This document shows, in pieces, positions 1 through 6,363 of a stretch of DNA of 12,553 bases; the stretch's first letter is position 1; each line of letters starts with the position of its first letter. Made by a program: the position numbers and the translations under genes. Under the pieces are notes generated by a model, which made no database searches, was not told where the DNA came from, and saw only the letters and a list, made by a program, of their open reading frames with translations. The stretch comes from Clostridiales bacterium (GTDB taxonomy: Bacteria > Bacillota > Clostridia > Oscillospirales > Oscillospiraceae): the NCBI GenBank assembly GCA_004555705.1, contig SFHI01000097.1, forward strand, positions 1 through 12,553, in the 5' to 3' direction.

Positions 1-282
1 CGTCTGCTCCGCTGCTTCGTGCTGTTTGACTTGAAAATAGGCGAACTGAAGCATCAAGATATTGGGCAGATGCAGATGTATGTCAATTACTATGACCGCA
101 AGGTAAAGCTGCCGGAAGAAAACCCTACAATCGGTATTGTACTGTGTAAGGATAAAAACAACGCCGTCGTGGAAATGACGCTGCCTGAGGATAATAGCCA
201 GATTTTTGCAAGTAAATACGAGACGGTATTGCCAAGCAAAGCGGATCTGCGGAAACTTTTGAATGAGCAGAATATGGGATAG
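1..282 (+). CDS. YhcG/DUF1016-type PDDEXK nuclease, C-terminal part (5' end outside window)
   Basis: Only the last 93 codons are inside the window; the frame is open to the first base, so the start lies upstream. The fragment begins LLRCFVLFDLKIGEL and continues with GQMQMYVNYYDR, then ENPTIGIVLCKDK and KYETVLPSKADL. These blocks match the C-terminal nuclease domain of the YhcG (DUF1016) family. The DLK triplet fits the (D/E)xK half of a PD-(D/E)xK site and the GQM segment is the usual conserved glutamine block. Family members are stand-alone nucleases, often in accessory or defence-associated DNA; their substrates are not well established. The gene is visibly richer in A+T than the operons to its right, which suggests an accessory or transferred origin. 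It is followed by a strong terminator. Family is confident from the motifs; biological role is not. Confidence 0.8.
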   Translation, partial: RLLRCFVLFDLKIGELKHQDIGQMQMYVNYYDRKVKLPEENPTIGIVLCKDKNNAVVEMTLPEDNSQIFASKYETVLPSKADLRKLLNEQNMG

Positions 283-380
283 AAATGAGATTCTCCCAGA
301 TGCCTGCGAAGTCTTTTCTGGGTCTGCTCCTTCCTCGAAGAAAAATAAGCAGATATTCTGAGGGAGTTACAAGGAAACAT

Positions 381-433
381 AAACCGACCTCATGCAGCAC
401 GTTTTCTGTGCGCTGCACAAGGTCGGTTTTTTT
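381..433 (+). terminator. Rho-independent terminator, probably acting on both strands
   Basis: AACCGACC at 382-389 pairs with GGTCGGTT at 421-428, with an inner GCAGC/GCTGC stem (394-398 with 412-416). On the plus strand it runs into a T tract at 427-433. It ends the nuclease transcript about 100 bases after its stop codon. Read on the minus strand it also lies downstream of guaB, but the T-rich tail there (TTTATGTTT) is weaker, so two-way action is an inference. Confidence 0.85.
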
Positions 434-510
434 CCTTGGACTTTCTCAGATTGTCCCGCTTTGCCTTTTTGGGGCCGCTAGAGGATAAGTGAATTACAAC
501 AGTGTCTTAT

Positions 511-1973
511 TTACTTCGCGGGGGAAGCGGAGCGCAATGTTACGTCGTGGTAGCCGCCTTCGACGATGGAGACGGAGGAGACCAGGGTCAGCTTGGCGTC
601 CCGCTGCAGGTCGGGGATGGTGGTGACGCCCACGTTGCACATGGTGGACTTGACCTTGTAGAGGGAGGCCTCCACATTGTCATGCAGGGGGCCGGCGTAG
701 GTGACGTAGGAGTCCACGCCCTCCTCGAAGCTCAGCTTGCTGGCGCCGCCCAGGTCGTAGCGCTGCCAGTTCCGGGCCCGGTTGGAGCCCTCACCCCAGT
801 ACTCCTTCATATAGGCGCCGTTGACCATGACCTTGTTGGTGGGGGACTCATCGAACCGGGCAAAGTACCGGCCCAGCATCAGGAAATCCGCGCCCATGGC
901 CAGCGCCAACGTCATGTGGTAATCGTGGACGATGCCGCCGTCGGAGCAGATGGGCACGTAAATGCCGGTCTCCCGGAAGTACTCGTCCCGGGCAGCCGCC
1001 ACCTCGATCAAGGCCGTAGCCTGGCCCCGGCCGATGCCCTTGGTCTCCCGGGTGATGCAGATGGAGCCGCCGCCGATGCCCACCTTGACAAAGTCCGCGC
1101 CGGCCCGGGCCAGGAACAAAAAGCCGTCCCGATCCACCACGTTGCCCGCGCCGATCTTCACGCTGTCGCCGTAGGTTTCCCGCACCCAGGCGATGGTTTT
1201 GGACTGCCAGCAGGTGTAGCCCTCGGAGGAGTCGATGACCAGCACGTCGGCCCCGGCATTCAGCAGGGCGGGAATCCGCTGGGCGTAGTCCCGGGTGTTG
1301 ATGCCCGCGCCCACGAGATACCGCTTCTTGTCGTCCAGCAGCTCCAGGGGGTTGGCCTTGTGGGAGGAATAGTCCTTGCGGAACACGAAATACAGGAGGT
1401 TGTCATCTCTGTCCACAATGGGCAGGGAGTTGAGCTTATGCTCCCAGATGATGTCGTTGGCTTCCTTCAGGGTGGTCTCGGCAGGAGCGGTGATGAGCTT
1501 GTCCCGGGGGGTCATGAAATCCTTCACCTTGTCGCTGGGGTCCATCCGGGAGATGCGGTAGTCCCGGCTGGTGACGATGCCCAGCAGCTTTCCGTTGGGG
1601 GTGCCGTCGGCGGTGATGGCCACGGTGGAGAAGCCGTTCCTGGCCTTCAGGGCCAGCACGTCGGCCAGGGTGTTCTCCGGGGTCAGGTTGGAGGCGGAGG
1701 TGACGAAGCCAGCCTTGTAGCCCTTGACCCGGGCCACCATGGCGGCCTGGTTCTCGATGGACTGGGAGCCGTAGATGAAGCTGATGCCGCCCTCCTTGGC
1801 CAGGGCGATGGGGGCACGTTCAGGGAGATGGCGGGCTCCTCAAAGCCCTTGCGGTACTTGACCAGGGGGGTTTTCAGGCTGACCCGGTCGGGAACGCAGT
1901 CCTCCGAGGTATAGCCCGGGATCAGAAGATACTCGCTGAAGGTATGGCTGGGCTCCGGATAGTAGTAGGCCAT
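511..1973 (-). pseudogene. guaB: IMP dehydrogenase gene with internal deletion and frameshift
   Basis: IMP dehydrogenase oxidises IMP to XMP with NAD+, the committed step to GMP. The start at 1973 has an AGGAGG site (1983-1988) and encodes MAYYYPEPSHTFSEYLL then KTPLVKYRKGFEEPAISLNVP. The reading frame is then lost near 1811-1817. Downstream the enzyme resumes in another frame with IALAKEGGISFIYGSQ, open to the stop at 511. That part has two CBS domains (about 1695-1370), the catalytic loop GGGSICITRE with its cysteine at 1057-1059, the CSDGGI phosphate-binding block and the Arg-Tyr flap pair in NWQRYDLGG. Compared with the family, about 14-15 residues normally between NVP and IALAKEGG are missing, so roughly 43 bases are deleted, not a multiple of three. 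The rest is well conserved, so the lesion is recent or an assembly error. A restart at 1740 would lack about 80 N-terminal residues and has no convincing ribosome binding site. Confidence 0.88.
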
Positions 1974-1982
1974 TGGTAGAAT

Positions 1983-1988
1983 CCTCCT
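1983..1988 (-). promoter_or_regulatory. Ribosome binding site of guaB
   Basis: AGGAGG on the minus strand, nine bases before the ATG at 1973. It fixes the native start of guaB upstream of the frame break, showing that the longest uninterrupted frame (from 1740) is not the original gene start. Confidence 0.8.
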
Positions 1989-1997
1989 GTATATTTA

Positions 1998-2151
1998 GTA
2001 ATTGACAATTAACAATTGACAATTGACAATTTGTTAATCCTTTCGTGGCGCAAACATAAAATCTCAAACGCGGATGCGGATATTTTGATAGGAAACGGTT
2101 CGATTTTCAGCACGATAATTGTCAATTGTCAATTATCAATTGTCAATTGAT
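1998..2151. repeat. Inverted pair of AATTGAC heptamer arrays upstream of guaB
   Basis: At about 2001-2032 there are four to five tandem AATTGAC/AATTAAC units. At about 2117-2150 the same heptamers occur in opposite orientation (AATTGTC). The arms are about 32-34 bp with few mismatches and flank some 80 bp of unique sequence, so the whole could fold into a long hairpin or be a small non-autonomous insertion. The right arm ends at the yitT stop codon (2152-2154). No convincing sigma-A promoter for guaB is visible in the spacer; guaB may be read through from yitT. Confidence 0.75.
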
Positions 2152-3072
2152 TTACAGCGTTTTGCCGTCGCCGCAGTCCAATAGCTCCGCGATTTCCTTG
2201 CCCTCCCGGGAGAGGTTCTTGAAGTTGCCCACCACCTGGCCCACCTGGCTCATGACGGCGAAGGAGTGGGGGAACTGCTTGATGATGGCGGCCAGGGCCG
2301 CGGCCTGGGTCTTGTTCACCACGCACACCAGCACGCTGGTCTCCTGGCCGGAGTACATCCCCTTGGCGGGGATCAGGGTGGCGCTGTGGTGGAATTTGCC
2401 GATGATCTCATTGGCCAGCTCCCGGGGCTGATCGGTGACGATCTCGAACCGGACAGCGCTGCGGCCGCTCTTCATCAGCCGCTCCCCCACGGTGGTGGTG
2501 GTGAAGCTGTAGAGAATGCACAGAATCACCGGCTCCATTTTGTAATCATAAACAAAGAAGCTGGCAATGGCGATGCAGGTGTTAATGGCAAAGGAGAGCC
2601 CAAAGAAGCTCTTGTCCGGACGGCTCTCGTGGATCAGGGCGGAGATAAAGTCCGTGCCTCCGCTGTTGGCGCTGGAGCGGACCAGGACGCTGTAGCCAAA
2701 GCCCATGATGATGCCCGCCACCAGCGGCCCCAGAATTTTGCTGGTGCCGGTGTCCGTGGAATAGGCGAAGGCGCTGAGGTCCACATGGTCAAAAACCAGC
2801 AGTCCCACGGAGAAGAACACCACATACACCATGCTCCGCAGGGCCAGGGGCTTGCTGACGGATTTGTAGACCCACAGAGCCAGGGGAATGTTGATGACCA
2901 GGCTCAGGTAGCCCACGCTGATGCCGGTGACATACTGCACCATGGTGCAGATGCCGTTGAGCCCCGAGGGGGCGAACTGGTTGGGGAACACGAACAGCTG
3001 GTAATTCAGGGCCTCCAGCAGGGCGATGGCGCAGATGACAAGATAGGTCAGACTCTTTTTCAGCAATGACAT
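2152..3072 (-). CDS. YitT family membrane protein (DUF161 plus DUF2179)
   Basis: The protein of 306 residues has an N-terminal block of hydrophobic helices (about residues 5-28, 40-66, 78-95, 113-131, 157-174) and a soluble C-terminal DUF2179 domain (about 208-285, starting RFEIVTDQP). The segment SANSGGTDFISALIH (134-148) is the conserved YitT signature. The function of YitT proteins is poorly known; they are integral membrane proteins and transport has been proposed. I chose the ATG at 3072 over the in-frame ATG at 3099 because GGAGGA sits eight bases before it, whereas 3099 has no such site. Length is slightly above the usual 280-290 residues. It has its own promoter and lies 178 bases upstream of guaB on the same strand, so the two may share a transcript. 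Confidence 0.88.
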   Translation of the reverse strand: MSLLKKSLTYLVICAIALLEALNYQLFVFPNQFAPSGLNGICTMVQYVTGISVGYLSLVINIPLALWVYKSVSKPLALRSMVYVVFFSVGLLVFDHVDLSAFAYSTDTGTSKILGPLVAGIIMGFGYSVLVRSSANSGGTDFISALIHESRPDKSFFGLSFAINTCIAIASFFVYDYKMEPVILCILYSFTTTTVGERLMKSGRSAVRFEIVTDQPRELANEIIGKFHHSATLIPAKGMYSGQETSVLVCVVNKTQAAALAAIIKQFPHSFAVMSQVGQVVGNFKNLSREGKEIAELLDCGDGKTL

Positions 3073-3080
3073 AACCCGGC

Positions 3081-3086
3081 TCCTCC
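3081..3086 (-). promoter_or_regulatory. Ribosome binding site deciding the yitT start
   Basis: GGAGGA on the minus strand, eight bases before the ATG at 3072. It favours that start over the upstream ATG at 3099. Confidence 0.75.
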
Positions 3087-3126
3087 AGACGCAATCCATT
3101 CCTGAAGAGATTTTTCTTAATTGCTG

Positions 3127-3155
3127 ATTCTACCATAAATATTCCCCCCGGTCAA
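3127..3155 (-). promoter_or_regulatory. Sigma-A promoter of yitT
   Basis: On the minus strand TTGACC (3150-3155), a 17-base spacer and TAGAAT (3127-3132). Five of six bases match the consensus in each hexamer. The start of transcription would be near 3120, giving a leader of about 50 bases before the ATG at 3072. Confidence 0.8.
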
Positions 3156-3204
3156 GGCCAAATTCCGCGGACAAATGACGGCGGGAAGCGGACAGGGGGG
3201 AACA

Positions 3205-3246
3205 GATAATAGATAATAGATAATAGATAATGGATAATAGTGAATA
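3205..3246. repeat. Tandem AGATAAT heptamer array
   Basis: Four perfect AGATAAT units are followed by degenerate ones (GGATAAT, AGTGAAT). Like the AATTGAC array near guaB the period is seven bases. It directly adjoins the left arm of repeat element copy A and has no coding potential. Confidence 0.8.
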
Positions 3247-3690
3247 AGTAAGGTGTCCCTTCGGGACGATTAAAATAGAGAGGGCGGAAAATGGGTGTTT
3301 GGCGAACTAACGCTGTCATTGCGAGCCAGTGCGCACACTGGCTCGCAATCCCCCGGTCCGAAGGAACCAGGTAACGATTACCACAAAAACCGCAATGCCT
3401 TCGTCCTTCCGGTTGTTTATCTACACGCTTCCCTCTAACCGGTGGATTGCCACGCCACTGCGCCCGCTTATCGCGTCCAGAGCGCAACCGCCGAAGGTGG
3501 CTCTTAGCGCGGAGGAGTGTGCGCACTTACTTCGCAATCATCACGTGTGCACACACCACGATGAACGAAAAATGGCGGAAGGACCGGGGGATTGCCACAC
3601 CAGTGTGCGCACTGGTTCGCAATGACAGCTTTTTTTCATGACAATGACAGTCCTGTGCGCCAAACAGCGCTTTGCCGGGAGGGCGGGGGA
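3241..3690 (+). repeat. Palindromic interspersed element, copy A (composite)
   Basis: This fills the 539-base gap between the yitT promoter and the PurA-like gene. In order: the hairpin GTCCCTTCGGGAC (within 3253-3269), an outer motif GGAAAATGGGTGTTTG (3286-3301), and a core from 3312 to 3629. The core opens with TGTCATTGCGAGCCAG and ends with CTGGTTCGCAATGACAGC, its inverse. The left tip 3318-3349 is a perfect 14-bp stem with a CGCA loop. Inside are the conserved AACCAGGTAACGATTACCAC block and a GC-rich module (about 3450-3530) shared with copies B and D. A second, internal right-hand tip around 3517-3541 suggests a nested or rearranged copy. The outer motif recurs in inverted, degenerate form at about 3660-3680. 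No transposase is encoded. Confidence 0.8.
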
Positions 3691-3694
3691 GGGG

Positions 3695-4882
3695 TCAGGG
3701 GTCCAGGGGGCGGGCGGAGTATTTGCTCGCGGATATCCAGACGCGGTCAAAGTGGGCCGCGTATTCCCGGAGGGTGGTATTGCCGAAGATTTCCCCGCCG
3801 GTTTCGTTCAGGTGGGTGACCAGGGCAGAGAACCTGGCCTGGGGCAGAAGCTGCCTGGTGGCCACCCGGTCGGCACGAATCCGGGAGAGCACCTCGCCGG
3901 CTTCAAAGGTGCCGTAGCGGAGGGTCTGCTGGTAGGGGTTGGGCATATTGGTCAGGTCCACAATCTCCGGGTTGATCCGGGACATGGGACACTCGGTGGG
4001 CAGCGGCCCCGCGCCGTGGCGGGTCAGGTAGCTGCGGGTCACATAGACCACCTCGGTATCCACCGGCCTCCCCAGCTGGGCGATGCGGGAAGCGCTGACG
4101 AAGGAGGTGGTGCGGCTGGGGGTCAGGTGGGGGCTGGCGGCCAGGTTGAATTCATCCAGCGCCAGGCCCTGCCCCGCCTCGAAGATCAGGGTCGAAAAGG
4201 GCGCGGCGGCGGTTTTCCAGTCCCGGAATACTTCCGTTTCGGCTTCCATGGCCCGCAGGTCCTCCCAGCTGTGGCGTATCAGGCCCTCGCTGCCCAGCAG
4301 CTCCTTCCAGTCCTCCGGCAGCGCCGTATGCTCCGCGGCCAGCCGCCGGGGGATGTACTCCCGGGCAATGCGCAGGCAGTAGCGGCGGAACTCCTCCGCT
4401 GTCAGCCGGGACAGGGCCCCAAAATCCAGGGCCCAGTCGGTCTGCTCGTACCGGCGGCGGGTTTCGTAGATGCCCAGCCCGCAGGAGCCGTGACGCTGAT
4501 TCCCCCGGGCGTCCTCCAGAATCTGATTGACCATCATATCGTAAACGGTGGTGACCCGGCAGTTTTCCGAAACCAGCAGCCGGGGGCTTTTCTCCGGGAA
4601 CTGCTCCCGGAGCTCCTGAAGCTCCTGGACGAAAACCATGGGGTTCACCATGAAATCCCTGTCCGCCAGGGACACCGCCCCCTCCAAAGCGGCGGAGCCG
4701 AAATGGCGGAAGACGTGCCGCCTGCCGTCGGGAAGGTCCACGGTGTGGCCCCGCTGGGCGCCTCCGTTGATCAGGATATTCAGGGTTGGGCCGCCGCACC
4801 TGCGGGCGGCCTCGGCCGCGGCCAGTCCCTTCCCCTCGTCGCCGTAGCTGCTTCCGATCACGATCACTGCCCGGCTAACCAT
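3695..4882 (-). CDS. Divergent adenylosuccinate synthetase (PurA) paralogue
   Basis: PurA joins IMP and aspartate using GTP to make adenylosuccinate. This 395-residue protein has the PurA fold signatures in order: GSSYGDEGKG (10-19, with the catalytic aspartate at 15), GAQRGHT (41-47, catalytic-type histidine 46), HGSCGLGIYE (131-140, equivalent of TTGRGIGP), FEAGQGLALDE (234-244) and TRHGAGPLPTE (287-297). It is shorter than PurA (about 430) and diverges where substrate choice is made: the arginine-rich aspartate loop (TTGRRRRTG in PurA) reads YQQTLRYG (317-324), and the guanine-recognising TKLD reads THLN (356-359). I infer a changed substrate or nucleotide donor, so it should not be named purA. 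The ATG at 4882 follows AGGAGG by seven bases and lies 13 bases after the repaired VWA stop. It is the last gene of the operon. Confidence 0.85.
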   Translation of the reverse strand: MVSRAVIVIGSSYGDEGKGLAAAEAARRCGGPTLNILINGGAQRGHTVDLPDGRRHVFRHFGSAALEGAVSLADRDFMVNPMVFVQELQELREQFPEKSPRLLVSENCRVTTVYDMMVNQILEDARGNQRHGSCGLGIYETRRRYEQTDWALDFGALSRLTAEEFRRYCLRIAREYIPRRLAAEHTALPEDWKELLGSEGLIRHSWEDLRAMEAETEVFRDWKTAAAPFSTLIFEAGQGLALDEFNLAASPHLTPSRTTSFVSASRIAQLGRPVDTEVVYVTRSYLTRHGAGPLPTECPMSRINPEIVDLTNMPNPYQQTLRYGTFEAGEVLSRIRADRVATRQLLPQARFSALVTHLNETGGEIFGNTTLREYAAHFDRVWISASKYSARPLDP

Positions 4883-4895
4883 GGCACAGCCTCCT

Positions 4896-5796
4896 TTACC
4901 AGCGGATTCGGTGTTCCCCTTTTTCCTCCCGGGGCTTCTCCGTGGGAACCTCCCAGCGGATTGCGGGGGAAGCCGCCTGGGAAGCGGCGTGTTTTTTCAC
5001 GATGTCCACGATGGTATCCGCGATCTGCTCCACGGTGGCCCGGAACAGATGCCCCGCCGGCAAGCTGTCTGCCGAAGCTCTCCTCCACCGAGGGCCAGCG
5101 CCGGGCAGAGACGCCGTGATCCACATGGATGTGGAAGAGGTCAAAGACTTCGGATGCCTCCCGGAACAGCCCGGGGGTCTCCACGTCGGCCTGCAGCGCG
5201 TCTCCGGTGGCCTGCTCCAGGGGCTTCCGGGGAAGATACGGATTCATGGGCTCGTCCCCCATGGTGATGATCAGGGCCTTTCTGCCCCGCTTGAGGCAGT
5301 CCAGCCGGGTGTGGCGCAGACCCATATACCAGGCGGCGGTATAGGATTCATAGGGATTGCTGCCGCCGCCGTGCTCCATCCACACCCGGTCCAGCTGCTC
5401 GGCAATGCGGATGTCCGATTCAAACTGGGAAATCTGGATGGGGGCCTGGTCATAGGCCAGGTCTCCAATGCCCATGACCAGGAATTCCACATCCTGGACC
5501 TCCTTATACAGCTCCGTCATGACCTGGTTCAGCTTCTTGGCCACCTGGGCGGAGGCGTCGCCCATGCTTCCGGTCACATCCAGCGCCAGGATCACGGGCA
5601 GGGTGTTGGGGTGCTCCTGGGAGTCGCGGCACTCCCTGACCACGTTTTTGGGGTTCAGGGTGGGATGCAGCCCCCGCTGGGTGAACAGCTGCCGGTCGCT
5701 GTACCGGCTGTCCAGATCGCCCTCCGCGGTCAGACCCCGGCCCATGCCCCGGCTGTAGCTTTCAAAGGATGCTCTTGTCCATCTTCCGTAACCCAT
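4896..5796 (-). pseudogene. VWA-domain protein, frameshifted near codon 245
   Basis: The protein has a von Willebrand factor A fold: ILALDVTGSMGDAS (69-82) gives a MIDAS metal site of the form DxTxS (Asp73, Thr75, Ser77), with later acidic blocks GIGDLAYD (109-116) and ITMGDEPMNPY (177-187). VWA proteins usually act as metal-dependent adaptors; the partner here is unknown. After GRQL (residue 245, base 5062) the native sequence continues in a second frame as PAGHLFRATVEQIADTIV and ends in EHRIRW at a stop at 4896-4898, giving about 299 residues. One extra base in CTTG (5062-5063; CTG expected) accounts for the break. Unrepaired, the frame runs into a Gly/Arg/Pro-rich tail to 4864, overlapping the next gene. 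The repaired stop restores normal spacing before the downstream AGGAGG. The start at 5796 lies three bases after the preceding stop. Could be a real mutation or a sequencing error. Confidence 0.82.
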
Positions 5797-5799
5797 AAG

Positions 5800-6363
5800 T
5801 CAGGCCCCCTTTTCTTCTTCGGTATCCTCTGTGTCAAAAAGTCCCTCCAGGCTGCTTCCTTCCCCGAAGCCGCCCATGAACAGCAGGGGAAGCAGGTTCT
5901 GATTCCCGCCGTTCTGGCCCTTCAGCAGCGAGGAGAGCATCATGTACTTCATCATTTTTCCGGCGCTGCGCTTGCCCTTGGCGCCGTTCTTGCCGAACAT
6001 GGATACGATGCAGCCGAACAGGTAGGTATTGCCCATAAAGCTGTGATACTCCGGCAGCAGGGTCTCCACGGTCATGTCCTCGTAGTTGATGACCGTGACG
6101 GTGTTCTCCTCCGCCTTGACCACGCAGCGGGGCCGGCCCCCGGCCAGGATGATGTCGCCGCTGCGCACCTTGTTCACAGGAACAACGAAGAAGAAATCCT
6201 CTCCGATATCCAGCACAAAGCTGTCGCAGTTTGTCAGCCGTCCGGTTTTCGGGTCGTAGGTGCGGTAGCCGGCTCCGGTCTTGACCGCGATGGAGCCGTC
6301 CATGGAGAGCCTGCAAAGCCCCGGGGCAATTCGTCCGCAGATTCCGTTAAGCATTCCTGTCAT
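5800..6363 (-). CDS. Unrecognised operon protein, 187 residues
   Basis: I do not recognise this family. The first 110 residues look beta-rich: a run such as SIAVKTGAGYRTYDPKTG (24-41) is followed by FVLDIGEDFFFVVPVNKV (49-66), SGDIILAGGRPRCVV and NTVTVINYEDMTVETLLPEY, suggesting a small barrel. Residues about 110-165 are rich in Gly, Met and Leu with a basic patch (KNGAKGKRSAGKMMKY), and the tail is acidic (DTEDTEEEKGA). There is no signal peptide or clear membrane helix. The start at 6363 has AGGAGG eight bases upstream. The same frame is open upstream through repeat copy B into the radical SAM gene, so a fusion product is possible as well. Its stop lies three bases before the VWA start, implying coupled translation and a role with the VWA protein. 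Confidence 0.7.
   Translation of the reverse strand: MTGMLNGICGRIAPGLCRLSMDGSIAVKTGAGYRTYDPKTGRLTNCDSFVLDIGEDFFFVVPVNKVRSGDIILAGGRPRCVVKAEENTVTVINYEDMTVETLLPEYHSFMGNTYLFGCIVSMFGKNGAKGKRSAGKMMKYMMLSSLLKGQNGGNQNLLPLLFMGGFGEGSSLEGLFDTEDTEEEKGA

Noticed and set aside
502..1914. Long plus-strand open frame opposite guaB
   Set aside because: It is Gly/Val/Asp/His-rich and lies antisense to a clear IMP dehydrogenase; GC-rich codons leave the opposite strand open.
1974..2151. A purine riboswitch or promoter in front of guaB
   Set aside because: No purine aptamer core or paired -35/-10 hexamers could be made out; the heptamer repeats only give accidental TTGACA matches.
3205..3690. Possible CRISPR array
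   Set aside because: The repeats are contiguous heptamers or isolated palindromes with no regular unique spacers and no cas genes.
3695..4882. Naming the PurA-like gene purZ
   Set aside because: PurZ lacks the catalytic aspartate of the GDEGKG loop, which this protein keeps; only the nucleotide and aspartate motifs differ.
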